A stretch of DNA of 64,000 nt from Megascapheus bottae (GCA_024803745.1 JANJXV010000020.1:18702777-18766776); one strand, 5' to 3'; positions 32,645 to 45,698 are shown, numbered from the stretch's first letter. The notes: generated from the letters alone by a model not told the origin. Program-made: numbers and translations.

Positions 32645-33555
32645 GAAAAACACAAAATTCAGTAAAATCCTTTCATTTTTAGAAATAGCAGACTAAATAG
32701 TTCTGACATTTTGTTACTAATTGTTAGTATGTCAGGAACAAGCAGTTTTAACAATATAGACTATCACATCTCACTCGTAATCTCTAACCTCCAGAATGAC
32801 TATGTTTCTTAAAAGTACCCAAACCAGGCACTTAGAACTATTGTAGTCTAACTCTGGAGGTTCCTGAATTTTGATCTGTATCATGTATCATCACAGGAAG
32901 CAGCCTGACTCAAATTTTAAAAACAGCACATTATAGAAGTCTGAGGAGTAAGGAAAATAAAAGGTTAGAGGAAAACAGATATTACATAGATACTTTGACT
33001 TTCCCACCAAAAAAATAGGGCTAATCATGCATTCTTCATATTGCAGTGTTTCTTTTAATAATTTTTAATATATAGAGGGGTTACAGTTGTATTTTGTAAG
33101 GTTTCTTGAGAAATCAATTTTTACAAAAAGGGCTATCCTTTGCTTTTGTAGCTATAGGAGAACAGATTTATGGAGGAAGATGAAAGGCAGAACAATGATT
33201 TGGACAAATGTGTCATCATAAATGGTGATAATAATTAGCTGTATAATATTATATATATATATGTATAGCAAAAATGTTGACCTGTTTGATTTGAGCAACT
33301 AGCTTCAGATTTAATACTGTGCATGTGGTAATACAGACTTACGATTCAGCTAAATAAAGAAATGTCCCTTTTAGTGGAAAAAAAAGAAAGAGCGGACTAA
33401 TTTTTCCCTATTTTAGGTAACATACATACTTCTGCCTCGAAAGTATCCATGAAAGATCAAGTGTCAAGGCAGATTGCTTTGAGAGGGTAAAATTACAAGC
33501 CATCTTGTGATGTTCAAATCAGTGTATTTCTCTTGGAATACAGGGATTATCTGGG
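32645..33555. other. Low-copy sequence
   Basis: A short 'atatagaggggttacagttg' segment near 33070 may be an L1 3'UTR scrap. Otherwise nothing recognised. Confidence 0.4.
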
Positions 33556-33589
33556 TTCCTGTGGAGTAAATATTCCTGTGGAGTAAATA
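33556..33589. repeat. 17-bp tandem duplication
   Basis: 'ttcctgtggagtaaata' occurs twice in direct succession with no mismatch. Confidence 0.9.
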
Positions 33590-33709
33590 TTCTCTCCAGG
33601 TTACCCAGCTCGTCTCCTCCCCTCAGTGATTTCACACAGATAGACAAGTTACTTTTAACATAGTATTGATTATGGTACATGGGGTTTTAGTTTGGGGAGA
33701 AGAAACGGG

Positions 33710-33746
33710 CTGTGGAGGGGGGTGGGGGAGGTGGGAGGGAGAGAAA

Positions 33747-33822
<76 letters not shown>

Positions 33823-34103
33823 GAAGGGGGGAGAGAGAGGGAGAGAGAGAGGGATGGGGGGAGAGAGGAAGAGAGATGGGGAGAGAGAAAGAAACAGAAA
33901 CAGAGAGACAGAGACAGAGAGACAGCTAGGGAAAGAGCCAGGGAGAGACTGGTTAGAAACTGTCCCATTGGGGGCAGGGAAATGGAGACAAAAACATGAG
34001 AAGGGGTATCAATGTTTGTGAAGTAATGTACCTTGTATCTGGTGAATATAATGTAACCCTTCTCTTAGTTACAATAAAAAAATAAGTCATGCATTAAAAA
34101 AAA
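33710..34103 (+). mobile_element. L1 3'UTR tail with expanded GA microsatellite
   Basis: The right part (33970-34080) is the conserved L1 3' end with terminal AATAAA. The left part is the L1 G-rich tract position, replaced by a long purine repeat. 'aagaaacgg' at 33701-33709 and 34104-34112 may be the TSD, which would place the whole purine run inside the insertion. Confidence 0.7.
33752..33819 (+). repeat. (GA)n microsatellite, about 34 units
   Basis: A near-pure GA dinucleotide run, followed to about 33940 by imperfect G/A-rich repeats (GAGAGG, GAAACAGA, GACAGA). The 90-110-codon open frames over it (Arg/Glu or Ser/Leu repeats) are artefacts. Confidence 0.95.
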
Positions 34104-34112
34104 AGAAACGGT

Positions 34113-37100
34113 TTCATTGCTGCACACTAGAACATGTCCCTAGTTCAAAACTGATCGAGAGAAACAATGCCGGCCAGTGCTGGTTTAACACCCCTTGAAA
34201 GTTGTCTAAGTGGTGGTCCTTGAGAGGCAACAACTACACTTCTGAAGGAAAGAGGTGAGACCACCTGTTATGCTTTCCCATTGTCTAGCCATACAAGAAA
34301 ATACTGTGTGCACAGAGGGTTTGCAGGCTGGGATCACTTCCTTGGAACACCACATTCTCCTCCCTTCCCTGAAATTACAATAAGCTCTTCAAACACCAAC
34401 ACCATGAGATCTGAAGTCTCATCACTAGACCTGGATGGAGAATGCTGCTTATCTCCTTGAAAGTTGTGTTCTCCCTCTATGCCCTAAATTTCTATAATTA
34501 CAGAACATAAAGATCATAGTTTAAAAGATAAATTAGTCCAGACTGAGCAACAAGAGAACAGACATGGAAAACAAACTGACCATAAATATGATGCTTGGCG
34601 TTCACGAAAATCAAGATGAATAAGACATGGCTGTTTCTCTAAAATGTTTCATGGAGAAATGATAAATGATGGCATAAATGATCTACCACTGGAGATAAGT
34701 AATAACCTTACTAAAATTCAATTTTATTTGATGAAATGTAAAGACATCATGATATTGTATTTAGGTCTCTGTGTCTCACATTATAGCTCTAAAATGCAAC
34801 CACATGACTAGCACCCAACATTTTGTTAGGAATGTGTTTTCTCACACAGCCCTCACCCTCTTCCGCAGATAATCAGAATTTTCATTTTTACAGGATCTCA
34901 CAAGGGAACATTAGGTACATTGTGATTAGGATTACCTTAAGCTTTTAATATACTTACATGTATCTTCATATTATTACCAAATCGAATATTTACTCAAAGC
35001 CCTTGGAAATGAAAACTCACCAAAACTCTTACACCAGCAAAATACACATTCATAGAGGTTTCATGACACATTAAGTCCACTCAGAACTGAAACCACAGAA
35101 ACCGGGACACACGCATTATATACAAAATACATGTAGAAAAAGACCTGCCTACAGAAACTACAGCAGCAATGTGTACATAGCAAATATTTCATTCTACACA
35201 AATAAAAGTCTAATAGCTGAGGTCTAAACCTGAGAAGTCACTAGGGCTCCAAAAAATGTGATTATATTTCAAATGCAAATGACAGAGATCAATAATACAT
35301 ATCAACTGCCAAAGGTTATTGTCACATTTAGTGAGTTTTTTTCATTTTATCATAAAATAATTGAATCTTATTATTAAAGAACAAAGAGATGTCAAATTTT
35401 ACCATGGAGAAATAAATATGATCATTTTTAAAAACTATAATGAAGAATTAGTAACTGCGGTCTGAGCTGATTAGAAACCCTGTTATTGAAATAAGCATTG
35501 TGTTTGTATGCAGAGCTTTCAGTCCCTCTATTCTACTTGTTTGCTTCTGACTGGCCTGATCAGAAGACAGAAACAGCCCTGGTAGGAGTTCACTAAAAAT
35601 CAGGAGGACAAAATCCCGATGCTCAGGAATTTATTCAGTAATTCATTACAGCAATTTCATAAGAAAGTTGAACACTGGAGTTCAAGGAAGATTCCAGAAA
35701 ATGTGAAGGCTGATTTTTGATATTGAATCTTATGATCAAGATAGGATTTTGCTTAAACTGTGTGAACCAGCTCAGGAATGGAAAGCCACATAACTGCCCT
35801 GTCACTGCAAAAACCATTTAATTTGGCTGGGAATCAGATTACTATGCAGATGTTGCAAGAAGGTAATTAAAAATTCTCATTGAGTTTTAGTTGACAGAGC
35901 ATACCAGATGTTATAATGAACTTAGGCCATTCTTCTATTGTGAAGAATTACAGTGAATATCACATTACTTATAACAAAATAATAGTGATGAAATTTAAGA
36001 ATTTCTATTCTCAGTTACTTAAATTATAAAGTACTAATAACCCTCTCATCCTTAAATTATTTTTCCCTTAAGAATGAAAAGATAAATATTTGAAGTAGGG
36101 GAGGAAAACAATAGGGAAAAGAATATTTTTTTCCTTTTCAATAGGTTTAAACTTCCTTAAAGAAAATAACTAATTACAAAACTTTGCTAACATTTCTGAC
36201 TTACAAAGGCCATAACTTCTTAATTTGGAGTCCTGCCAGCATTCTTTGCTATTCTCATCAACAGTTCTAGGTGTTTCTTTCCACTAGCCACATCCTTAAC
36301 ATTCGTTGTTTCCTTCTGTGACATTGTCATATTCCAGATCACCACTGAGTCCCTGACACTGTTTCTCTGGAAAACTAGGATGTCAGACCCATCTGCCTGC
36401 ATCCAATCACTGAAAGATAGGTTTTGAAGCTGATCTCTTGTCATTACTTTTTTCATGCTTTTCCATGTGACATATTGCATAGACGTCTAATTCCACTTAG
36501 CTTGGCAGAACCAGCCATCTCTTTCCCTACTGTAATATTTCTACCTAAAGTTGGGCCCAACAATTTCTAGCCTTACTTCGGAGAATCGAAATTTTCTCAT
36601 TTGCCTCTGGTATTCAATAGAACTAGGCAAAAGTCATCATTAAAAAAAAAAAAGATTCTTACCTGATCAAGTTAGCAGTCTTCTGAGGCCTGAACTGCCA
36701 GTGGATTCTACCTCCCAGTTATATCTCAATCAGAAGCTATAAGATCATCTCTTCCCCAGCTCCCCACCTCTCATTCTCTTCCCCCCCTTACTACTGGAAA
36801 AAATCTGCTCTTTACCTCAGCCTCTCAGCTTCTACTCAACTAACTTTTTAACAGCTCCTTTGGAATTTGAAATAAAGGGAAAATTACAATTAACCTGGTA
36901 AATTTTCCTACTTGTATTTCATTTTTTTCTCCATATGTTGATCTTTGAATATTTTGTGGCTTGAGTTATGCCTGGAAGAAACACCTTGAAAACAAGCTAA
37001 CATCACTGCTAGAAGCATTAAGTCTACATTGTGTTTGTGTTTACTCAAAAACTGTCTCTTTCCCTAGAATGTAAGTTCCTTGGAGAATATTATATTGCTT

Positions 37101-37319
37101 TCTGATCAGTGATGTCCTCACACTTTTAGAATAGAGCCTGTGATGTTGTATTTATCATTCATGGTACAATCATCAGTAGTGAAATATACGTGTACTGGAA
37201 AAAGAAGCAAAGTTCAGGACAGATGGCTGGCACCTGGAAATCTAACTTGGCAGGCTGAGGAAGATTCTGCTTCAAGGCAGCTCATTAAACACAAGGCTAA
37301 GCATAGATGGCTGACTGGA
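34113..37319. other. Long low-copy stretch
   Basis: 3.2 kb without a recent transposon. The minus-strand open frame 36220-36480 (86 codons) has a balanced amino-acid mix but no domain that I recognise and no splice context that I can defend. Poly-A-like and pyrimidine tracts near 36640 and 36780 are short. Confidence 0.45.
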
Positions 37320-37320
37320 T

Positions 37321-37348
37321 GTTTGTTTGTTTGTTTGTTTGTTTGTTT
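37321..37348 (+). repeat. (GTTT)7 microsatellite
   Basis: Seven perfect tetranucleotide units. Confidence 0.95.
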
Positions 37349-37349
37349 C

Positions 37350-38020
37350 GTGAGAGAGCCATCTTCCTTCCTACACTGTGTGATTGATGTTTTGTAGGTT
37401 CTGGCGAGTGTGGAGGGATGTGGCATCGGTGTCAGGACAGTCATCAGGGGAATAATGTAACCACCCAGGAGCCTCAAAGTCATGGACATGAACAATGGCT
37501 TCCAGTTCAATCTGAAGTAAGTATGTGCAAACAGTAACTGACAAGGCAGGACAGAGCCACAGCAGGAGAAAACAGGAAGATAGATAGGACTCATACCTTT
37601 GAAGAACACTGTTTTCCACCAATTTCATGTGATGAGATTTTAACCTGCAATATGGGCTGGAGGATAGTGCATTCTAGACGTAATGAGCATTAACTAGGTC
37701 ATAAGGGAGGACTGCTACAAGAGTTAATTCCCTTCGAAGAAGAAAAAGAGAGGAGAAGGAATTCCTTTTTTCTGTATTTCATGAGAGTGCAGACACCTGC
37801 AGGTCAGGAAAGGGATTCAGCCTCTAACAATGAGAAAAACAATTTCTTTGTTTTAAGCTACTAAGTCTAACATTTTTATTAGCATTTGCCCACGCTCATA
37901 CAGAAAAGATAAAAATAGCTAAAATTCAGAAACAAACGGTAATTGACAAATCATGGAAACTCAGACTGAAAAAACGTGGTGTATATGGAAAATTTATTAC
38001 TAAGGGAAATTGTAGCAATT
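37350..38020. other. Low-copy sequence
   Basis: Open frames on the minus strand (37214-37628) overlap in two frames and show no domain. Nothing recognised. Confidence 0.45.
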
Positions 38021-38035
38021 AAAAGTGTAAATAGA

Positions 38036-38230
38036 CCAGGAGTTTGGCCTGGTGGAAGACAGAGTGCTTGCCTAGCATGCACGAAGACCAGGGTTCAATT
38101 CCTCAGTACCACATATATAGAAAAGCTGGAAGTGGTGCTGTGTGTGGCTCAAGTGGTAAAGCATTAGCCTTGAGAAAGCCCAAGGACAATGCTCAGGCAT
38201 TGAATTTCAAGCCCTAGAACTAGCAAAAAA
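38036..38230 (+). mobile_element. IDL-Geo SINE, young
   Basis: A complete dimer with a (TG) duplication in Geo near 38140. The perfect 15-bp TSD 'aaaagtgtaaataga' lies at 38021-38035 and 38231-38245. Confidence 0.93.
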
Positions 38231-38245
38231 AAAAGTGTAAATAGA

Positions 38246-40170
38246 AATTAAACTGAAATCAATGTAAGTAGTGAAAGGAGAAGACAAAACAATGGAACAA
38301 GAGAAAGAGAGTGCTAATATCTATTTAGGAACACAAATACAATAGAATCAGGTTTGCTTCATTAGTATTACATTCTATCTAAGTGAATTCTCAACACAGT
38401 TCTAGAATTTCTTGAAATGAGTATGTCTCATTTGCCCATTTGGGAAAATGATAGAAACTCTACGCATGGTTTCTAGCCTTCTAGTCCCCAAATAAGAAAA
38501 ATTCCACTATTTTACCACCTTATTTAGTTCCAAATACTTGATTAAATCATACACTTTTTGATGGAATTCTCATTCCATTCTCCTATGTTATTTCCATAAG
38601 GAATGCCACTAATGAAGTAATTAGAGTATGCATGCTAACTTCACTTTTGTGTTTGCTGTGTGAACAGTCTCTCATTTATAAGACATAAGAAAGATAGGAA
38701 CAATATGTGTCCAGTGTCTGTATATGGGAGAGTGTGCTACAGAGAAGGTTGAGTTTTTAAAACCTTAGACTATCACTTCAACTTTATAATGTATATAGTG
38801 TGTAGTGTTTATAGTATTTGTGTCCGAGTAGCAAAAAATCCAAGAAAAATACTTACAACATAATTTGTAAGCATTTTAGCAGACTTCTGTGTTAAAATAC
38901 TAAGGATCATTCACAAAGTAATATAAGGCTAATTTTCTTAATTATTTCCTTGTTGAAAATGAGAAAAGTTTTGGTCTTTGAAGTAACAGAAGTATCTATT
39001 TATATATTTGTAATTAGAGAAAATCGACTCTATGAATCCTTAACCTGATATTCTATTGGGAAGTAAAATCTTTAGATTGAAAAGAGCTAATAAATAGAAA
39101 AGTACTGACAATTGGCCCTTCTTTCGAATGAAGTCACCATCGTAAAAGAAATAACTACAAGGTATTATAAAGAAAATAAATTATGTAACTGAATAGGCCA
39201 ACTAAATGTTCCTTTTCAAAGCAATGTACTATAATTAATTTGATATTACTTCTCTTTCAATAAAACAAAAGGCAAGACAATAGAAAATATGCCCTGACTA
39301 TTTTTAGTGGTAAAAATTGCATTTTGAGAACCCTTCTCTATCTTATCATTCGAAAACTATAAAGAGGCGATATTACTAACATGATATTTTGCCAATGATA
39401 CTGTCACAAGAAGAAACTATGCCAGTGATATATTAGGTTATCTATTGACAATAATTTTTTAAAAAGAACCCTGAGGTTATTTCTTAAATAGAAAAAGTAA
39501 ATGAAATTTAGTTTGAATTCTGAAGGGAGAGCCAGAGTAAAATACATTACTTTAATCTATGTTCCATAAGTGAGATGCAATCTATTTCTCTTAGCCTCAG
39601 GTTCCTTTCCCCCTGTCCTGCAGCTCCATAAACAAAGGAATATAGCTACATCATATACCTTTTTTAGTAGCGACTTGAATTTCCAAAGGGTATTTAAACC
39701 ACACATTCATTAAACAACTTTATTTTTTTAAGGCAGGGAAATGTAATCATAACCTCCACAAACCATTGCAAGTCTCATTCTTGTTAATGAGTACATTTTT
39801 CAGTAAAGTTCATGCTTCTCATGGTAAAATATTTTGTCAAAAGAAACAAGTCACAAGTAAGAGATCTCTTTGAACAACTTGTTAAAAACATCCATCCTAG
39901 TTTCTTGTGGAGTTTTATTTGGTTGCTATTTCCACAACATAGATCTCGACCTCCATTTTCCTTAGGGTTTTTTTTATTCTTTTTTATTTTCATGCACACA
40001 GGATCCAGTTCATTTGCTCACCACAGTGATTAATACTTAGTTAAAAAGAAAAAGGAAAGAAAACCCAAAGTCTGTTGAACAACAAATTTGTCCTATTTGA
40101 GAAACAGAATTATTACTACTTGTTCATGTATGTTCCCATACATTCAATCTGAAATATTTTATTTTACTTT
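38246..40170. other. AT-rich low-copy stretch
   Basis: 1.9 kb with no recognisable gene or repeat. Confidence 0.5.
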
Positions 40171-40176
40171 TTTTTT

Positions 40177-40415
40177 TCGGTGGTGTTCCTGGGGCTTGAC
40201 CTCAGAGCCTGAGTGCTATCCCTGAGCTTTTCTGCTCAAGGCTAGCTCTTTACCACTTGAGCCACAGTTCCACCTCTGGACTTGTTGGTAGTTAATGAGG
40301 GTAATTTCTGGTAGCTAGTGAGGGTCTTACGACTTTCCTGACGGGCTGGCTTCAAATTATCTTTATTTCTCAGTGTCCCGAGTATCTAGGATTAAAGGCA
40401 AAAGCCACTACATCC
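40177..40415 (-). mobile_element. B1-Geo SINE, antisense, with linker duplication
   Basis: On the minus strand: B1 head (40415 leftwards), linker, Geo half ending 'aggtcaagccccaggaac'. The linker contains two similar 'ggtagttaatgagggt'/'ggtagctagtgagggt' segments at 40286-40328, a small internal duplication. Confidence 0.82.
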
Positions 40416-40419
40416 ATCT

Positions 40420-40799
40420 TAGAATAATGATTTTTAAATTAATAAATCCCATAAATGTATTGATATATAAATGCAAAATTCAAAACTATAAGGCTATAAA
40501 AACTATAAAACAGAAGATATTAGCTTCAGTTTTGAAAATGTTTGACAAACAATATCAAAGTCTACAAACTATGAATAAAATTGCAAAAATACATTTTACC
40601 TAAATTAAATGTTTGTAATGCAAAAAAGACACTATCCTTTGATCACAAGTGTTATAAGCTTCAGGCAGATCTGATCAATTACTATTATCCAAAATATACA
40701 GTATTCTTAAATTTTAAGAAAACAAACAGCTTTGTTTAAAAATGTGAGAGAACCTTTAACAGATGCCTTAAAGACAGAGAAAACAGATGGTAAGCAAAC
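40420..40799. other. AT-rich low-copy sequence
   Basis: Nothing recognised. Confidence 0.45.
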
Positions 40800-41475
40800 A
40801 TATAAAATATGACATCCCTATCAGATGTCATCAGAGAAATATGATTTAAAGCAACAAAAGCACTCAATGCACCTGTTACCATAATCAGAATACAAAGCAA
40901 TATGGCCACCAAATGTTTACAAGGCTGCGAGGAAACATATCCTCTTTGACTACTAGTGGGACCCCCACAATGGTCTTCCCCTTTGGAATATATATGTGTC
41001 TGTTTTCATAGAACGAAATGCAATTTTACCATGCAATATGGTGATTCTGCTGTTTGTTATCCTCCCCACAAAGATTTGAAAATCTAGGTCTACCAAAAAA
41101 ACTTCACAAAAGTTGAACAGTGATTTTATTCATAATTGTTCAAAATTTGAGAACAAATAATCTTCAGGACATTCATGGCTGGGTAAACTATGGTATAGCC
41201 AGACGATGCAACATTTTACAGTATTAAAAATGTACCAGGCAGTACCAGGAAATGAGTACTTGCATGTACACAGAGTGGGACCAAGGGCAGAGGAGTAGAA
41301 GAATAAAGGGGAGGAAGGGAAGAGAATGCAGGCAACGGTTCATTATATATGCCAAAAAATTGAGAAATATAAGGGAAGATGTAGCTCAAAGAGGGGTGGA
41401 GATGTTGATGTGGCAGCCCAGATCAAGATGCACTGTGTACGTAAATTACTTTGTTAAATGGAAATAAAAAATCCA
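40800..41475 (+). mobile_element. Decayed old L1, ORF2 end and 3'UTR
   Basis: Ordered weak matches to the ORF2 C-terminus are visible (40860-40920 region before the Cys block; 'tttattcataattgttcaaa' at 41127; 'aaactatggtatagccagac' at 41187). A purine-rich 3'UTR and a terminal 'aataaaaaat' near 41463 follow. All frames are broken. Confidence 0.55.
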
Positions 41476-41639
41476 ACATATAATCTATTTTTTTAAATAA
41501 GGAAATGGTAGGTTTGGAGGAGAGGGTAAGAATTTTGAAAGAGATACATTGATCAAATACATTGCATTCATACACTGCTTTACTGAATGGCAACTCCTTC
41601 CTTTGTATATCTACTTAAAAGATAATAAAATATTCAAAA

Positions 41640-42330
41640 AATGAGATACAAAGCAATGTAAATACATACACTCACTGTTGGTCAGAAGGTAATCTAGTGC
41701 AACCAGTATGGCACACCTTCTGGAACTTTCTCAAAAATCTAAAAATATGATTTTCAAATAATCCTGTTAAATCACTCCAGGACAAATAGCAGACATGAAA
41801 TAGTGACAGCTGTAAACCCATGTTTATCACAGTACTGATCACAAGCTTAGCTAGGGAACCAACCAGACACCCAACCACAAATTGAATGTGCTTTATGTAC
41901 ACAACAGAGTACTACTCAGCAATGAGTTATGTTGGATCATGAGATCATTGCGTATAACAGACTAAGCATAACTCGAAAATACAAGTAACATGTTGTAGCT
42001 CATTAACATGATAGTACAATGATCAATCAATGAAAATAATGACATAATTATAAAAGTGAGATTTGTTTTTGAGGGAGCAAGAGAAGGAGAAATAAAGAGC
42101 AATGGACATGAAGATGATTGCAATACATTATGTACATAAGAATGAAAATAACACATAAGGCTAGCTACTCAAAATGTTTAAGAAGGGACAAGGGATAGAA
42201 GGGGAGTTATGAAGAATACAAAGAAGGTGAATTTGATTGAAGTACATTATGCACATGTAAGTATCACAAACAAATCGCCTTCATACAAATTATTTATGCT
42301 AATAATTTATTAAAAAACAGAAAAGATAAA
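41640..42330 (+). mobile_element. Second decayed old L1, ORF2 end and 3'UTR
   Basis: 'ctcactgttggtcagaaggt' (Cys-block region), 'ggaactttctcaaaaatct', 'cccatgtttatcacagtact' and 'tacacaacagagtactact' follow the order of the L1 ORF2 end. A purine-rich 3'UTR to about 42330 follows. Same orientation as the preceding remnant. Confidence 0.6.
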
Positions 42331-42334
42331 AAGA

Positions 42335-42900
42335 TAATGTACATGTATATTCCAAAAGAAAAGATACATAGTTAGATTCAAAAAATATGACAACGGAGGA
42401 AGTGAAAATCCTGTTTCAGAAGTTGCAGACAGTGAAGGATGAATAGGTATTCAATCAAGAAAAGAACCAAATGAAATGGAATATAAAGCTCATGTTACTA
42501 TCAATATGAACAAAATATTCATCAGATAGATTGCAATAGACTATAATGTGTAAGACTAAATGCAAACCAATAAAAATAAAATATGAAAGTGTCATTTTAT
42601 CTATGGAGGAAACAACATTTAAATAATCATTTAAAAGCAAAGTCTACAAAAGGAAAATTCGGATAGATTTTAACACAAAATGTAATTGCTTTCTTCAACA
42701 GAGGTCATCACAGATCAAAATAAACAGAAAGAAATACTCCATGATGCTGACATGTTAAAGCTGATAAGATATCCATATATAAAATAATAAAATCAACAAA
42801 AGATATTAACAGGAAAACTGGAAATATATGTACAAATAATATTCAGTTCCAAGAAAATATGAGCAACTCAATGTCACAAGTTTTTGAGGCATATTCAGGC
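42335..42900. other. AT-rich low-copy sequence
   Basis: Nothing recognised. Confidence 0.45.
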
Positions 42901-42914
42901 CTATTTCTTTCCTT

Positions 42915-43208
42915 TTTTTGTTGTTGTTGCTGTTAGTCATGGGGGCAAAACTCTGGTCCTGGTCACGGTCCCTGAGCTCTTCAGCTTAAGGCTACCACCC
43001 TGCCCCTTGGGCTGAGCACTGTCCCTGAGCTCCTCAGCTCAAAGCTACCACCCTATCCCTTGAGCCACAGACCAATTCCTGTTTTCTAGGGATTAATTAG
43101 AGATAAGAATCTCACATTCTTTAGTGCCCAGGCTGGCTATGACTCATTATCCTCAGATCTCAGCCTCCTGAGTGATTAGGATTACAGGCATGAGCCACCA
43201 CACTCAGC
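42915..43208 (-). mobile_element. B1-Geo SINE, antisense, with internal Geo duplication
   Basis: The B1 head lies at 43120-43205 and the linker at 43075-43120. Two partly overlapping Geo segments follow: 'tccctgagctcttcagctta' at 42970 and 'tccctgagctcctcagctca' at 43022, about 52 bp apart. The element is therefore longer than other copies. Confidence 0.83.
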
Positions 43209-43209
43209 T

Positions 43210-43682
43210 TCTGGCTTTATTTCTGTTTGAATGACTAGTGGTAGGTTGTGTCTGTCACCCAATTCATTCATTTCATCTAAGCCTTTGATCCTCTTTGTCA
43301 TAAAATTCTTAGTATTTTGTGTGAAATGTAGAATTTATAGCAACGTATCTTTCCACAGTCCAAGTCTTCTTGTCTGATTTGAATGGCTAGACATCTATAA
43401 CTTTTATTGATCTTCTTGTCTAGAAGCTAGTTTTAATTTCATTGACATCTCTTCGATTTCAGATTTAATTCTTTACGTTCTTCTGCTTGCTTTGAGCTTA
43501 ATTTTTTGTCTCTGAAAAATTTCGCAAAAAATATCTTCATAATTCAAGTAAAATCAGAAAATATACAGCACAGTAAATAAAAAGTATTCAAGAAATATAA
43601 TCAAAATCATTAAATCAACTATCAAAGGATTAGAAGCTGAATCACCTCATATTTTCTTTTGAATTTGCATAATTTCAAAGGA
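43210..43682. other. Low-copy sequence
   Basis: Some segments resemble antisense old L1 ('ctagtggtaggttgtgtctg' onwards), but too weakly to call. Confidence 0.35.
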
Positions 43683-43699
43683 AATATGCCTTATTTTTT

Positions 43700-44214
43700 C
43701 ACATATTTTTATTGTAATTAATAGAAGGGTTACATGATATTTGCCAGATAGATGGTGCATTAATTCCCATACATTGATACCATTTCACATATCCTGGTCC
43801 CCATTTCCCTCCCCCAAACCCCCACGCCTCATCTTGTTTTCCCCCTTCCCTATCCAATTTCAAATAACCAGATACAAATATATCCGATATATCAGGTAAC
43901 AAAGTGAGATACTGTAACAATATGAGATAACCAAGGGACAGCAAAAGAGATGAGAGATAACATAGTACCTTAAGAACAACAATCATTCATTATATGGCTT
44001 ATGTTTCTATATCCTAGAGATCCTTTCATTTAGTGTCCTACTATATGGCCTTTTGTATCAAGGTTTTGCTGTATTGCAAATCTCTGCTAGGATAGCCCAA
44101 GGTTTCTACTGATTATGATAAATGAGGGAAACCATTGAGCCTAAGTTCCTTTGAGTCTGGCTTACTTCGTTTAATATGATTTTTTCTGTCTTTCCATTTC
44201 CTAACAAATGGGGC
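43700..44214 (-). mobile_element. 5'-truncated young L1 3' end, antisense
   Basis: Terminal AATAAA complement near 43711, 3'UTR with C-rich tract at 43808-43852, ORF2 stop complement at 44106-44108 and the last 36 codons of ORF2 up to 44214. The 17-bp TSD 'aatatgcct(t/c)atttttt' lies at 43683-43699 and 44215-44231. Confidence 0.92.
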
Positions 44215-44264
44215 AATATGCCTCATTTTTTATTAGGAATATTTATACCTTGTATTGGTTATTT

Positions 44265-44345
44265 TAATGTTGTGGTCCTTTTTAAAATTTTTATTGTTAT
44301 AATAAAGCTTCTGTACAGAGGGGTTACAGCACATAATCTAGTCTT
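44265..44345 (-). mobile_element. Old L1 3' end scrap
   Basis: 'tttttattgttataataaag' followed by 'gtacagaggggttacag' is the antisense end of an older L1 3'UTR type. Confidence 0.5.
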
Positions 44346-44629
44346 TTTGTGAACATTCTCATAATTAATGGATCATAATGAGTGACATCAGTGAAGGGAA
44401 GAAATTGAGAAAATTATGCTGATGCAGTATCCACTCTTATTTGTCTACTGGCAAAAAGGAAAGCATTCAATAGAAACAGTAATAATGTTCTGTTCCTTAT
44501 TTTACTTTATTTGAACTTGGCCTGAACAGAACCTTATTCCATTACAAACTGTAATATAAAAGTAATTTCTTACTAATAAGTAAATAAAACTTATAAAAGT
44601 AACTGTATGTGGCTCATTTCATAAAAAAT

Positions 44630-44890
44630 GAAACGCAGACAAGCTAGATGAATAGCTATCATTTTTCAAAGGATGTAAAGGGAGAGAGAGAAGTGGAGGC
44701 GGTTTTGATAATATACAGGAATATTGTATAACTTAAACCTCTTTAAAATGTTCAAAATGAAGTGGAGAGAAGGGAAAGTGGGTACAAAAGAACACAACTA
44801 GGATGAATTCAGTCTAAGTAACTATATCCATGTATGGTCAATATCACAAAAACCCCATTTGACAGTTACTTTATTTTAGTAAAAAGACTT
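44630..44890 (+). mobile_element. Old L1 3'UTR remnant (tentative)
   Basis: A purine-rich stretch with 'atgtatggtcaatatcacaa' and 'aaccccatttgacagttact' resembles older rodent L1 3'UTRs and the one at 42160-42330. Confidence 0.45.
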
Positions 44891-45055
44891 TAACATACAT
44901 AAAATCAATTTCAATTACATTATGAAGCTTTTCAAGTCTTCTTTTATTCACATATGTCTGATACAATTCCTTATATAAATAATTTGCTCTTACTGTATTT
45001 ATTTTTAATTCCATCAGGGAAATTCTCATCAAATTATTTTAAAAGAACAAGTACA

Positions 45056-45306
45056 TCTCTTTTGCTGTCCCTTGGTTATCTCATATTGTTACAGTATTTC
45101 ACCTTGTTATCTGATATATTGTATATATGCTTGATTGGTTATTTGAAATTAGATAGGGAAAGGGGAAAAACAACACGAGCGTCAGGAGGCAGGGGAGGGA
45201 AATGGGGAACATGACATAGGAAAGGGTGTCAATGTATGTGAAGTAATGCACCTTCTATCTGGTGAATAGAATGTAACCCTTCTATTAATTACAATAAAAA
45301 TATGAA
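45056..45306 (+). mobile_element. Short young L1 3'UTR insertion
   Basis: Starts 'tctcttttgctgtcccttgg' within the 3'UTR and ends at AATAAAAATATG. The perfect 15-bp TSD 'aaaagaacaagtaca' lies at 45041-45055 and 45307-45321. Confidence 0.94.
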
Positions 45307-45324
45307 AAAAGAACAAGTACACCA

Positions 45325-45698
45325 TGTATTCAGAATTAACAGTTTGAATAGAAAACTCCCAGGCCATAGCTCATGGGAAAAATTAAGTGAGTCTTAAAGT
45401 TGTTGTCTTTGTCCAGTCTCCACTTTTACTGTGCATCTATCACCTATATGTCAGGAAAGATTCTATCTATATAGTGATTTAAGTTATGAAATGAGCCATT
45501 TTTGACATTGAAAATTTTCAACATTAAATGTTCAAAAACATTGCTTTCACTAGAAAATACAAAACAAGATTTTAATTACCCATCAATTTTTGTAGAGGAG
45601 AGACAATTCATGGATTCGATTGGGGTGGTGCTGGGCCATGAGAGAAGTCTGACCTTTTTGTTGTTCATGGTTACATGTGTGTGAATGCACCTGTGTGT

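Noticed and set aside
33666..34021. Arg/Glu repeat proteins of 87-109 codons
   Set aside because: They are translations of the GA microsatellite and the L1 tail.
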